Assembly: GCA_012932295.1 (NCBI GenBank)
Contig: JAAONU010000016.1
Location: 45,043,241 to 45,107,240 of the forward strand
DNA length: 64,000 nucleotides
Source: Cyclina sinensis
Taxonomy: Eukaryota; Mollusca; Bivalvia; Venerida; Veneridae
Direction of reading: 5' to 3'
Positions 31,966 through 44,335 of the stretch are shown in pieces (the first letter of the stretch is position 1; the number at the start of each line of letters is the position of its first letter). A program made the position numbers and the translations under genes. Under the pieces are notes generated by a model. It was given only the letters and a program-made list of their open reading frames with translations. It was not told where the DNA came from and did not search any database.

Positions 31966-33195
31966 AGGTTGCCACTGCAGAAATGAACAACCAAAAAAAT
32001 TCTTTGGTCGGCGAAAACTTCCTACAAACTAAAATAAAACAAAAGAAACAGAAACAACAACTTACTGGTAAACTTGGATTACTTAAAAAAAACTCCAAGA
32101 AACGCGTCAGGGCTAGTAGCAACTGATATGTATGTCTTTCTTCATTCCAGAGCAATTTTATGAGATTAATGTCAATATTACTAAGAGTGACAGCAAAACT
32201 GATCTGTCGTTTTAGAAAACATCATGGACTTAAATATCACATATATCATTATAATGATTTATAAACTAGAAAGTAGCATTGTTTTTATGATAACCTCTTC
32301 CGCTGTATAGACTGCTATACGTTTGTCATTCGGCACTTTCCCAAGTCTTTCACTCTATAATGCGGCAGTAACCTTGAATTCAAATCCATGTTGCTGCACG
32401 TGACAGACTGTCAATTTAAGTTGAACATTTGAGCGGAGCAGTAAACAATATGATGTTAGAGACATGGGTCATGGACAAGACATTTTTACATTAAGGAGAA
32501 CTTTTCTGCTTTATTATTTTCAAAATCTCTCCATGCTTGATGAGGTGATGGCTTGGAGGCCGGCCCAGACGACAGGCAAAGATGCAGTAGTAATCATGTT
32601 TCGCAGACGACATAAATTCATATCCCTATTAAGAACAACAACGCTTTAATAACAGGTTTATCACCAATCGTAACAACTCGGCCTTTTCCGACAACTTCGT
32701 AAAAATACCTCGTATGTAAGTGTATGAATACACCAAATGGTAATTTGCCTCGGCTTTAATAAAATTATAAACAAACATGGCAGAATTCAAGTAGTGTTTG
32801 TCTTATGGATTAGAAAAAAATGAAAATAAATTTTAATTTAAAGCATGAACTGGTAGAGGCTTGAAGAAATGTCTCCAATAAAGCAGACGCCATTTGTGTT
32901 ATAAAATAGTCCATTATGGCGGCAACCATATTATTTCCGAGGTGACTTACTGAAGTTGCCCGAGTTGTTCCGAATGGTTTATCACATGCAAGAACTGTAC
33001 GAGTATATAGCATTTCTAATAAATTAAGCGAGTGATTCTTGTCAAGTTCGCTTAATACAGTTCAGCAAAAAGAATTCAGCATTACAAATAAATCAAGTAA
33101 GTGGTGGCTAACAAGTCTGCTTAAAATAGTTAGTGTTACAGTTGTCTGCTATGTTGATATCATATACAAGATTTCTTAAAACTGTAATAACAACG
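31966..33195. other. Intergenic, nothing recognised
   Basis: Short open frames only (up to 71 codons), without splice or family support. Confidence 0.35.
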
Positions 33196-33199
33196 CAAA

Positions 33200-33640
33200 C
33201 TGTATGAAATATCGCGAAAATTGATGATAAAAAGCACGGAAGGTGTTACACAGTCGGAAATTGGGTTTGTTGACAAAGCAGTCTGATTTGTAAAGATGAA
33301 ATGCTTGTTTTGAAAATTGTTTTTGCTTGAAAACATAACATTTATATTAGAACAAATGCCAGACATTTCTTGCATGATATATGTCGATTTGAAATGAACG
33401 GGAAACTTGGGCAGATTGTAATGAAAACACCGAAGTGACAGGGGGCAGTCTCCTTCTAGAAGCCGTATACGGTTATGCAATGAAATAACTGGAATGGAAA
33501 TGTTTCTTGTGATTGCTTCTTTTCCAGATACTGGCAAAGGTAACAGCTTCAGAAGCTAACATATGAGACTGACGGGGCTTAATGCTACAATGGCAAACTG
33601 CAGAATTTTAGTTTTGTTTTACCAGAAGTAAAGTCAGTGT
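33200..33640. repeat. Dispersed repeat, copy 1 (pairs with 41400-41715)
   Basis: Blocks such as ACCGAAGTGACAGGG, GAATGGAAATGTTTCTTGTG and GAGACTGACGGGGCTTAATG recur, diverged and in the same order and orientation, at 41500-41715. A minus-strand frame of 125 codons falls inside it. The same frame in copy 2 has a stop, so I regard it as repeat-derived. Confidence 0.65.
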
Positions 33641-33755
33641 AATTTTATGACGTGAAATAAAAGGTAGACAACCGAAAGTATATTTTGATGTAACGGTTTA
33701 ACGTTGATTTCGTGTTTAATAAAAAGATACCATTTTTAATACTACTTGCATCTAA

Positions 33756-33799
33756 ACCCCCCCCCCCCCCCCAAAAAAAAAAAAAAAAAAAAAAAAAAT
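33756..33799. repeat. Homopolymer pair: poly-C then poly-A
   Basis: About 17 C residues run directly into about 25 A residues. Its length may be unreliable in the assembly. Confidence 0.9.
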
Positions 33800-34160
33800 C
33801 TTTAAAATATAAGTGACGTAGTTTTGAATTTACATGACAGGATTATTAACAGAAATTTAATCCAAAATCAAAAAGACATTTCAAACATCTTATTTGTTTC
33901 ATCAACACCTTTTGAACAAAGAACCTACCTACTGACGTCCGGAAGTAATGTTGGCTGGCTAATAAAATGTCTGACCTGAAGTTTATTACACTCAAATAAA
34001 ACACTATGGTCCATCAAATACATTATTTATAACAACAACAACGACAGCGACAACAACAACAATTCAGCAAAGGGCCGTCATTGAATAAGCTGTGGGCCGA
34101 TGTAAATAAAATATAGCACTCAGATATACATTCAGAAAGTCGAATTATTATTATTATTGT

Positions 34161-34161
<1 letters not shown>

Positions 34162-34204
<43 letters not shown>
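34162..34204. repeat. Poly-T tract
   Basis: A run of about 40 T after a (TTA)n stretch. It may be the reversed poly-A tail of a retroposed sequence, but no body could be tied to it. Confidence 0.85.
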
Positions 34205-34207
<3 letters not shown>

Positions 34208-35720
34208 GACTTCTGAACAAAACGAGGGCTGCCACACGATGTGACAAACGCCCTCGAAATTCATATATCAGACAGAAGAACAAATGCTTGACTGAAAACG
34301 TCTGCCTGGCATTTCATGTAGACTAGGGGTATGAATCAAAATAATATAAGTAAAGAGATAAAAAAATTACTATATTTGCTATATCACACACATGTACGCG
34401 AAAGTCTTTCTAAATAGACGCAAAACATAGTACCATTAGTCTGTCAATGAATGTTGCTGTGAATATATTGATAAAATAAAACATATAACACGGTGCATAA
34501 CCATATCGGCAGTCTCTCTGCGAAATCTGTCTTTTTGGCGGTCTCTCTGCGTCGGTACCGGTTATTCTCTGCTGTAAACACAGTTTGTGATGGAAGAGCG
34601 TCAGAAAATCGGACAGGCATCAGTTCAAACAGCTAAGTTGCTTAAAATTAATAAGTTCACGGAACATTAGAATATCTTTGCTAGGTATACGCGTGTCTAC
34701 TTTTCAATTATTAGTCACTGCGCTCCGAAACTCGGACAAATTGTTCAATGGTGTACTGACATGAACAGAACTTCGGCACTTTCTGCCGGCTGAAACGAGT
34801 TATTACTTTTATAACGCACATAACAATCCCGTCAAACATATTCACTGTTCAAAATCCTTCAAGAAAATACTAATAAACTGGTCGCTATTTATTTAGAAAT
34901 CTTGTACACCCTCTACTTTCGGTTTTGATGGTGCACATGAGGTCTCTCTGCACAGCAGCGTTTAAAGCACAGGTAGGCTCTCTGCATACAGCACGGACAG
35001 GCTCTCTGCCTGCGATAGATCTGAGCAGGAAGGGAGTCTTCTATCGATCATCGTGTTAATTACAAAAGGTGCGACCTTATATCACTATGCCACTTACACT
35101 ACATGGTATTTCTTAAATAAAATTTTTCATTCTCTGTAATGCAAGAAGCACAACGTAATGTAGTTTGTATGAAATTGTTTTCGCAGTCAGCCGGTGTACA
35201 AATCTACCAAATATTTTTATGGTAAGTTTTGTCAATTTTAGCTCCGAATTTTATCAATAACAAGTTTTAAGATAAATATTGTCTGTGTTACATTTATAAC
35301 AATTATAAACTGAACTAAATGACTAGGGTTCGAATTACAGTTTTTCCATTCAGAAAAATGCAAGTTTGTAAATATTTTTTTCGTAAATGTTAAATCATAC
35401 CTGCATTTTTTTAATAAAATACCGAATTATTAAACAAAAGCCTGAAAAATAAGTTATTCCCGGTTCTAATTATATTTCATTCAAAAGAAAACAGAAAATA
35501 TACTACCGTTGAAAAAACATGTGTACATGTCAGATAAACTGGCAATGATTTAATGAATAAAGGTTTGCGTTGATGGATACACTGAAGAAAAAAGAATGCA
35601 TCAATACTTCTATTACAGTGCCTCTATCTACTCAAATATTTACTATACGATAAATATACTGTAGAAATCTTATACGTCATGTTTTTGAGAGCTCTCCTGC
35701 ACCATCCAGTAAATGTATAG

Positions 35721-35742
35721 ACGTCTGAGAGGTCTCAGACGT
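35721..35742. repeat. Short palindrome
   Basis: ACGTCTGAGA, a 2-base spacer, then TCTCAGACGT, a perfect 10-bp stem inside the foldback element. Confidence 0.85.
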
Positions 35743-36185
35743 TTGCCCGTAGCGTGAATTATAATTGATACTGTAAGACAATCGGTCAGTGCGTTACCAC
35801 TCTGAAGACGTTCAAAGTGCGTGTCCTAAACGGAGCAAATTCTCGCATTCGCAGTACTTTCTTCTGTTACAGTGCCTTTATATATGGCAATGTAACGCAG
35901 GAAACAGTTCGCTCGTTCTTTCCTATGGTTTCCAGCTGCATACTAAGTGCAGTTCTCAGAAAAATGAATTATACTACTGTTAAAAAAACACGTGTACGCC
36001 AGATAAACTAGCATTCTAACACTATCCGCAATTTGCCGACAATAAACAAAGAAGGAATTGAGCGTGATATATCAGGCAGTATAGCACGCTGAATACAAGC
36101 GCGCGCCCGCTGACGTCACTGAGAACGCCACTGTTAAATAGTGCACATACTTACGTCCCTTTTAAATATACTTGCGTGTTAGAAT

Positions 36186-36361
36186 GGAAATAGATTTTAA
36201 CATTTTCGTGATCTATCGTCGTATATATCACGGTTTCTCGTTCATATGCGTAATTATTTAATCACTCAGGCCTACGGCCTTCGTGATTGAATTACTACGC
36301 ATCTGAACTCGACACCGTGATATATCAGACGGTATATCACTCAAACTTAAAATCTATTTCC
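36186..36361. mobile_element. Hairpin MITE, 176 bp, nested in the foldback element
   Basis: It begins GGAAATAGATTTTAA and ends with its reverse complement. Most of the 88-base arms pair around a centre near 36272 (GGCCTACGGCC). Motifs include GATATATCACGG and ATGCGTA on both arms. It is almost entirely palindromic, with no interior. Confidence 0.8.
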
Positions 36362-36483
36362 TAAATATATGATTTAATGAATAAATGTTTGCGTTGTCGT
36401 CAGATGGAAAAACTGATGAAAAAAGAATGAATGAATGCGTCGATAAATGAATAATAAATGAAAGCATGAATGATTGATTGACT

Positions 36484-36545
36484 TAGTGAGTGAGTGAGTG
36501 AGTGAGTGAGTAAGTGAGTGAGTGAGTGAGTGAGCGAGCGAACGA
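36484..36545. repeat. (GTGA)n microsatellite
   Basis: About 15 tetranucleotide repeats of GTGA, ending in GCGA variants. Confidence 0.95.
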
Positions 36546-37402
36546 AGAGTATAATTTCGGTAATTGGTCAAAGCATGACCACCAGGGGCGTGTCTAACTT
36601 TATAAAATAAGTTGTAAAATAGAAGTGGTAATTTTACAGAATTATTTCATTATTTTGATACTTTCTTCTCTTTAAGACATCTCATACTCGACCAGAAGTA
36701 CTTAAAAACTTAAAAAAGACAACGAGATTCCTTGTATAGTCATGAAACATTACAGGAACATCATATACCTCATTGTAGTCAATTCCAGCCATGTAGGCTT
36801 AAGACGTGAACTTTTAAGTTTTTGCATTTAACATTTCACAAAAAATAAGAGTTCAGTCTCAAAAAACAGCGATTGCTTAAATCATTTGCTGTGCTGTTTT
36901 GCAGAGAGCCTACCTGTGCTTTAAAAGTTGCTGTGCAGAGAGACCTCATGTGCACCATCAAAACCGAAAGTAGAGGGTGTACAAGATTTCTAAATAAATA
37001 GCGACCAGTTTATTAGTATTTTCTTGAAGAATATTGAACAGTGATTACGTTTGATGGGATTGTTATGTGCGTTTATAAAAGTAATAACTCGTTTCAGCCG
37101 GTAGAAAGTGCCAAAGTTCTGTTCATGTCAGTACACCATTGAACAATTTGTCCGAGTTTCGGAGCGCAGTGACCGATAATTGAAAAGTAGACACGCGTAT
37201 ACCTAGCAAAGATATTCTAATGTTCCGTGAACTTATTAATTTTAAGCAACTCAGCTGTTTGAACTGATGTCTGTCCGATTTTTCTGATGGTCTTCCATCA
37301 CAAACTGTGTTTACAGCAGAGAATAACCGGTACCGACGCAGAGAGACCGCCAAAAAGACAGATTTCGCAGAGAGACTGCCGATATGGTTATGCACCGTGT
37401 AT

Positions 37403-37682
37403 AATATACACTACATCGAAATTCGTCCTAACTGAACAGATGACCTTGTCCTTGTCGCTATAGTAACATTTCAACCCCTTCACTCCTGTTCTCGTAGATT
37501 TGTGGTGTGAACATGGTCCAAACTTGATCCTAATGAGACGCATGTTGTTTTTGATTATATGAGTGACTTTGACCTTGAAAGGAGGCATGCAAATCATATG
37601 TTCTGATCTTTTGCCCATCATAAGGTTATACGTAATATTGCTACCAAGTAAATTCAAACTCTTCAAGTGAGAGATATGCGGC
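37403..37682 (-). repeat. Probable dispersed repeat fragment
   Basis: On the minus strand it contains CTCCTTTCAAGGTCAAAGTC and GACAAGGACAAGGTCAT, phrases typical of the GGTCA-rich bivalve repeats. Boundaries are not clear. Confidence 0.35.
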
Positions 37683-37692
37683 AGATACGAAG

Positions 37693-37786
37693 TGTATGTG
37701 TGTGTGTTGGCGGAGGGGGGAGGGAGGGCAGGGGAGTGAGGGGAGGGGGGGAAGGAGTGGGGTGAGGGGGAAGGTGTGGGGGGACG
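37693..37786 (+). repeat. G-rich low-complexity tract
   Basis: Starts with (TG)n, then about 80 bases of mostly G with many runs of three or more. It has quadruplex-forming potential on the plus strand. Confidence 0.85.
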
Positions 37787-38697
37787 AACAATTCGGTTAC
37801 TAAATTTGAGTATATGTTGAGGATATGTTTATCAAATAATATCTTAATTTGCTTTAAAGTTTCCTTCAAAATATTTTTTCTTCTAAATATCAATTTGATT
37901 AATATTTAATAAACCTTTAAGTCTTAAACAGCTAAAATAAATGTCCCAAAAAAATCTGAATTTATACCACTTCAGCAATACCTTTTCAAGTAATACTTTA
38001 TTTATAAATAACTATTATACAGCATTTAAGAATGAAAATAAGTGCATTATAATTCATCATGTCGCATTTCCGACATGATTATTTATCATCTTCTCTTTTT
38101 TCTTGCAAATCCTTCACAACTTACGTTTGTATTCAATTAGTAAGTAATTAGCTGAAAATGCACTGCAAAACCTACTCAACTTTTTACAACAATCTATAAA
38201 TACGACCAAAAAACATGTCTACCTGTCAAAACAGGCAAAAATAACCCTCGAAATCTACAAAACTGACAAACTTATGAGGCATCTTGATATAAAATCTGAT
38301 AGATTTTTAAATGAATCTCCGTATTTATTAAGTGTCCCAACACATGCGTACACGGAGGAAGTCCATGGAATTTATCGTTTTGCTAAGCAAACAAAAAATT
38401 CTTTTTAGACAGCTGGCGTGTACAATGAAATAATCTAAAACGTGCAACTTAAGTGTACTTTTCAATGTAAAGAATATAGTAATTCAGCGGGAAAAAAATG
38501 AACATTTTTACTAAAAAAAAACTCGTCGTTACTCATAACATAAAATGTAAAATATAATAAATAATTTATCATATCATATATTCTCAATGATAATATATTT
38601 TATGTTTAGTTGTTCGAAATTCATGTCACTTTTATGTGAAATTTTATTTAGATTCTCTGGTCACTAACATTTGAAAATGGTAAAATAGTGCATTTGA
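37787..38697. other. Non-coding, nothing recognised
   Basis: AT-rich. No coding frame, tandem repeat or tRNA-like sequence was seen. Confidence 0.4.
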
Positions 38698-38722
38698 AAT
38701 TAATTAATTAATTAATTAATTA
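38698..38722. repeat. (TTAA)n microsatellite
   Basis: About six TTAA units in a row. Confidence 0.9.
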
Positions 38723-39852
38723 AACACACCTTGACTTGGTTTAGTCTGGCTCAATTTACTTTAACTCCACCTAACAGTTAAAAGTCATATCGGACGGGCT
38801 CTTTACCAATGGAACGTTCCTGGGGGAAAACCAATACAGTCGACTCCCTTTCTCTCTAAGAAACTTTCAACGGTAACGATCGGTAGGAGGACTAGAGCCC
38901 GGTAATACACACTTTGATTGTTGTAACAAAGGTCTCTATTAACTCATGCTGATTTATTAAAATTTATACAACTAAATGCGGCTTTTAAAATCCCTATTAT
39001 ATTCTAAAATCGTTTTAAAGAAAACATAAGTCTTCAGTGACTAGCAAAAACGGCCATTTGTGTCATTAATGTCAGCACTTTGCACACGTAAAACTTAACA
39101 CTTTTTAACATTTAAGGTCAAATGTAATTTGTTCAAATACCAGTTCTGTAAAAATATGCACAAATGTCTCTTTAAAATACACTGTTCCTGTCAGACTGTG
39201 ACATTATGACTTACAAGTTACATTTTTATGAATGAATGCATTGCTTGGTAACTCTACTTTGCATAACTTCAACATCTAACATTTACAATGCCGTACAAAA
39301 CTACAGGCGACTTTTTACATCAATACATACTTTTATTGCTGTAAACTGAACCAAAGAGATTGCACAGCAAAAACAGAAGCATATAAAACTGCAAGACAAT
39401 AGAAAAAACTTTAGAGAAAAAAAGATTATTTCCTTAAGATTTTGTTTATCAAAAAATGCAATGAGTAATAATGAAATAGGAAAACAACAGACACCTGGAC
39501 GTTGGCGCTTAAAACATTTGTGTCAAAGCTTGATTATCTCTCAGATTTTTTAAATCATTTGGCACACCACTTTAAATTCGAAATTATGTACTACTATAAA
39601 TTTTACGACTATCGAGCAATGTAATTCTGAATTTTGAAATATGTACTACGGAAATGATAACATTAAAAGACTCGGAAAATCAGAATGTGTCAATTTAAAG
39701 ATATCTTTTATACAATTATTACGATAATAAACTCACAAGTCCATAAGCTGGAAATCAAGTCGAAATTTAGGAATGAATTGCTGTAATGAATACTGACATT
39801 TGGTAATGTCTTTTACTAAAGATAGCAATACAAATATGCATGTAGAGTGATC
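38723..39852. other. Non-coding, nothing recognised
   Basis: AT-rich, no supportable feature. Confidence 0.4.
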
Positions 39853-39976
39853 GTGAGAGAGAGAGGGGAGAGAGGAGAGAAAGAGAGAGAGGGAAAGAGA
39901 GAGGGAGGGAGAAGGTTAGAGGGAAAGGCAGAGAAAGGGGAAGGGAGAGGGATAGCGAGGGAGAGGGGAGAGGGAA
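39853..39976. repeat. (AG)n-type polypurine tract
   Basis: About 120 bases, almost all purine on the plus strand (GAGAGA, GGGAGA and AAAGAG mixtures). It could form triplex DNA. Open frames on the minus strand here are low-complexity artefacts. Confidence 0.92.
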
Positions 39977-41395
39977 TGACATAAATAAAGGCCATCGCCA
40001 ATACACAAAATAAGATTATCATAGATATACAACATACAGTGAATGCTAGCGCCTTAACAAGGCAATAATTTAATAAAATTCAGTTCAGTATATATGCAAT
40101 ATTGTCTTAACATTTATCATTGAAATAAAACTGTTCACGTTTTTTTTAAATGCATACCATAAATACATGGCTACATTTCAAATAACTGTTTCATTATCAG
40201 ATGACAAGATCTGGATAGATCTGGATAGACCAGGTAATAATCTAGCATAAACTTATGCCGTATATCATCAAACAAAGGACATAAAAGGACAAAATTCGTC
40301 TTCAACATTACATTAACAATACTAGCAAAATCTATTTTCTTTATAATATCGACCCTTGTATCAATATTTGTAATAAACTTATCTCTACCATATAGCAATT
40401 AGTATTCTTTATAATAAAATAATTTTGCATTATTGCAACAATGACTTCTCCAGTTTTGTATTAACTCGTGATCGTGACTGTTTTGTAAGAACTTTAAAAT
40501 TGTAAATCTTAGGTGTTTTAGTAAGTAGCTGTAGACAACGACACCAATGCTTATTAACAATAAATAACTTGGTGAAAATTTCAACAAAAATTTGTAATAC
40601 ATTCAATTCAGAGAAAACTTTTATCTCCGAAAACACAATACAAGTAAACCGAAAGGTTTCATATACCATATACAAAAATATACCACTTACAACTACCTTA
40701 CACAATCAAAGCCCTGTTTTCCAGTAACACAAAAGCTTTCTCGTTTTATCCAATGCTTTATCAACAGCAATATTGTTACCAGGAGATGTGACAATGCTAA
40801 ATTTGTAAGGACAATATAATATCACAGATAGACGAATAGGGGAAAGCAAAACACGTCCCTTCGAGCGTGTAAAACAAATCAACTAAATGAATCACAGAAA
40901 AAAAGATACCACACAGTACCGGTAAAAGTATTATCATGACTTGACTAGAGTTCCGCTGGACAGTGCAATATACGCCCCTCGGATTCTTACACTTCCCAAG
41001 AAAAGGTTACTATTTAAGCATTCTGTCCAACTTTAAATGCATACAAAACAGTGGCATTAATTACAATAAGAAATACATAGACAACGGACAATAACTCTGT
41101 ATACAGAAAATTAAGAGTTTTGTGTTTTGCTTTTTTTCTGAATTCATTGTAATTATCCTCAGACTGTAAAAGCTAGCTGACCAGGCTAATCTTCCTTTTT
41201 TCATTATTCTTAACTCTCAACAGTATATCAGTTAAAGACAGTTTAGTTTAATGTCATTCTTTAGAAACAGAACTCTTTCGGTCAACATCATGTATTGAGC
41301 TAAGTAACCTTGAGATGGTAATTATACAACTGACGTTTAGGTTATACACTACCAAATTAGATAAGAATTCAAAGCTGTCTGATTGGTCAAAAATG
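39977..41395. other. Non-coding, nothing recognised
   Basis: Minus-strand frames up to 91 codons exist near 40430-40705, but none has domain or splice support. Confidence 0.35.
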
Positions 41396-41399
41396 GAAA

Positions 41400-41715
41400 G
41401 GTTGTCCTGAAAATTATTTTATTTGAAAACAACACATATATTGAAGAACAAAGTGACAATTCTTGGCTTTTTATGTCGTCTTACAATAATCAGGAAATTT
41501 CGACAGACGGTAATAAAAAAACGAAGTGACATGGTGATCTCCCTCCAGACGATACACCGGAAAAGCTCACTGGTCATGCTATGAAAAAATTTGAATGATA
41601 TTGTTTCTCATGATTGATTCTTTCCAGAAATCGTCAAAGGTAGCATTTTCTGAAGCTATTAAAGTGAGACTGAGGCTTGATGTTACAATGAAATACTGCA
41701 TGATTTGATTTAGTC
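41400..41715. repeat. Dispersed repeat, copy 2 (pairs with 33200-33640)
   Basis: AACGAAGTGACATGG, GATATTGTTTCTCATGATTG and GAGACTGAGGCTTGATGTTA align in order with copy 1. Same strand, strongly diverged. Confidence 0.65.
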
Positions 41716-42360
41716 GTGTATAACCTTGACGACATTAATATGGTGTTTTGTTTGTTACGAATAACCAGCTTCAACCTAAGCAGTACTTCAAAACCTTAAA
41801 CGAATGGAGATTGCTTTCTTCAACAACACGTTTTTCAAAGTCACCATTAATTTAGGCTCAAAGGATAAAAGCATACGCATCAGATAATGACGTATTAAAA
41901 GACAACACTGCGCTTCTAACTAATTAGACAACAGGTGCTGACAAGTTCACATGAAAATTGTCAAATAACCGGCATATGATCATGAATGCACAATACAAAA
42001 ACCATACGGGAAGAAACATTACTTCTTGAAGTGTGAAATACGGATAACAATTTTTCTGTATAACTACATCCAAAAGTATTAAATTTTTGTCTATTTTAAC
42101 AAGGTATAACGTTAGCTATTCTCGCAATGCAATTCGGATTCATTTTTTTATTCATGCTAAATTCTTACATCTGGCTTGCATGAATGCTGTCAAATATTAT
42201 TCATTTCGGTCTCGAAACACTTCAAAAAAATTAATAATAATAGCCAAAAAAGGTCGCATTCAATGCAGGTACGGTACCTACTCACTGCTAGCTAATCTAA
42301 AGAACAGTGAAAGCGAAAGTAAAATGTGATTGCATCACGTGTCATAAAAATAGATAAGAT
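41716..42360. other. Non-coding DNA before the LINE remnant
   Basis: An 80-codon frame (42087-42329) shows no recognisable motif. It could include older, unreadable LINE sequence. Confidence 0.35.
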
Positions 42361-43951
42361 ATTAATAACGAAAGTTTCCCAATAAAATGTTCCCTTCAAA
42401 ACAACATATCGGTTCGAGTCAATCACAACTGTGTTATATAAATGCCGGTGTTCCACAAGGCTTTATATAAGGACCTCTATTTTTTCTAGTGTACATTAAT
42501 GACATAGCAGAAAATTTGCCTAGTATAACAGACACTTCAATTGCTCAAACAATATCTAATATCCAAGACCAAGAAGGTTTAATTCAATGTGACCGACATA
42601 TTATATCGAAATTGGTCTAAACAATTGCTTGTTAAATCTAATCCTAACAAAACGGAAGCTCTATTTTTACTACACCCAGGGACCAAACTCCTCCTGTACT
42701 TTTCTTTGATGGAGTCCAGCCACCAGAAACATTTAGGAATTACGTTTAGCAATAATGGTAAATGTCAGGAACACATCGATAATATTTATTAATTAGCTTT
42801 TAAGGCTCTTAATTTAATGAAAGTTTTGAAATTTAAATTAAACATGAAAACGTTAAACCAAATTTATTTGTAATATATGCGACCATTATTGGAATATGCA
42901 GCAGTAATATGAAATAGTTGCACAGAATTTGATATAGGTTAGAAAAATTACGGTATGAAGCAGCACGTGTCGTGACAGGGTTAACCCGTTCGGTCTCTAT
43001 AAATAACTCAATTGGTAAAATTGGTTGATTATCATTAAATGATCGGCGAGAGTTTCAGAAGTTGGTTATAATGTACAAACAGAAAAACGGGTTATTACAC
43101 AATGAATTTTCAACAATATTTCCAAGACATGTAAATGAAAATATCACTTATAATTTACGAAATTCACAAAATTATACCGTCATTCCAAGAAGAATTGCAC
43201 TGTTTTCAAAATCCTTCGTGCCATCTAGTGTTGATTTATGGAACAGTTTACCAGATCATACGAAAGAGCTGCCAACACTAATGAATTTCAAACAAAACCT
43301 TAAAGCTTTTTTTTTTAACAAAGAATGTCCCTTTTTTTAGATGGAAAAAGGAAACTGTCAGTTATACATGAACGCTTGCGAAACTGATGTAGCAACTTAA
43401 ATTATGATCTATGTAAGAACAACTTAAGAAATGATGCACTTTGTACTTGCAATACAGGTATTGAAAATGTTGAACACTTCCTATTCAAATGCCCATTATT
43501 CTTACAACGGAGAATATCCTTATTTAGGGGCACACATAAATTTCATCCGTTAAATACTAAAACATTACTATGTGGTAAAGAAGAACTTTCAGATGTAGAC
43601 AAAGCGAGCATTTTTAGAGCAGTACAAAAATACATACACGAAACCGGCAGATTTAATTAGTTATTGGCGTCTTCTGGATCTGTACTTGTTTGTTCGGTGG
43701 CGATGAAGTTGGGGGGAGGGGATCTGAACGCAGCACACGCCATCATTGCAGGTGCATCACTAGAACTATTTCTATATATTTTTTATATGTTTGCTTATCG
43801 TCTTTTTTGTAGTTAAATTTAAAACAGAAATGTTAAAACTGTCCTCTGACCGATGTTAATCTATAATGTTATTTATTTGGGGAGGGTCGAGTTATAAGTG
43901 GTAAGCACTTGTGGTCCAAACATTTTGCTTATCAAAATGCAATAAAGTATG
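42361..43951 (+). pseudogene. 5'-truncated, dead LINE (Jockey/CR1-like) reverse transcriptase
   Basis: Fragments in several frames follow the order of a non-LTR retrotransposon reverse transcriptase. NAGVPQG (42441-42461) is followed two codons later by an in-frame stop. Then come GPLFF, YINDIAENLP, NPNKTEALF, HLGITFSNNG (about 42730-42765), YMRPLLEYAA (about 42874-42903), and DLWNSLPDH near 43232. The stretch where the catalytic F/YADD box should stand is missing, with LPSI running directly into TDTSIA, so a short deletion removed it. The C-terminal Cys-His motif C-x-C-x8-H-x4-C (CTCNTGIENVEHFLFKC, about 43446-43493) is present. A 3' region ends near AATAAAGTATG (43941-43951). Multiple stops and frameshifts make it non-functional; the 5' half (endonuclease) is absent. 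Confidence 0.85.
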
Positions 43952-44335
43952 TTTAAACCAACAACACATTACAAAACTGAATCCGGAACACTCAAACGCT
44001 CGGTTGCAAATACTGTCTACAATTTCAACTTAATAAGTTTAGTTAAGTTTTTAATCTATATTTTTCAACTTGGTCTCTTTTCAAAGTGAATCTTAATTTT
44101 TAAAATTTACAATTTTTTCAACTGTCAAAATTTATACTTATTCAGCTTTATACTCAAAAATGAAATGTGTCACGTGTTCTTGCAAAACGTGCCCGTCATT
44201 CAAAATCTGACATTTGTATTCATACGTAATACTGCGAACCCTGTGTTGCCGTCCTTTATTTGATTGCTAAACAAAACAGAAAGCTAATGACAAAAGAAAT
44301 AAATTCGTACTTATTATATCAGCACGATTGTATTA
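43952..44335. other. Spacer between LINE remnant and left inverted arm
   Basis: AT-rich, no recognisable feature. Confidence 0.4.

Larger units (their letters stand above)
34488..37400. mobile_element. 2.9-kb foldback element with arms of about 510 bp
   Basis: Positions 34488-34994 and 36891-37400 are near-perfect reverse complements, starting ACACGGTGCATAACCATATC. ATA lies directly outside both ends (34485-34487, 37401-37403), a possible 3-bp target duplication. The arms hold several copies of GTCTCTCTGC/GCAGAGAGAC near both their outer and inner ends, as in subterminal transposase-binding motifs. The 1.9-kb middle has no coding frame but shows internal duplications and a nested hairpin (36186-36361). 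It is non-autonomous; the superfamily is not identifiable. Confidence 0.85.

Noticed and set aside
33160..33537. 125-codon minus-strand frame
   Set aside because: It falls in a dispersed repeat whose second copy (41400-41715) has a stop in the same frame. No domain is visible.
34488..37400. LTR retrotransposon
   Set aside because: The terminal repeats are inverted, not direct, and there is no gag/pol or primer-binding site.
39767..40022. Serine/proline/leucine-rich minus-strand frames
   Set aside because: Translation of an (AG)n polypurine tract gives low-complexity peptides.
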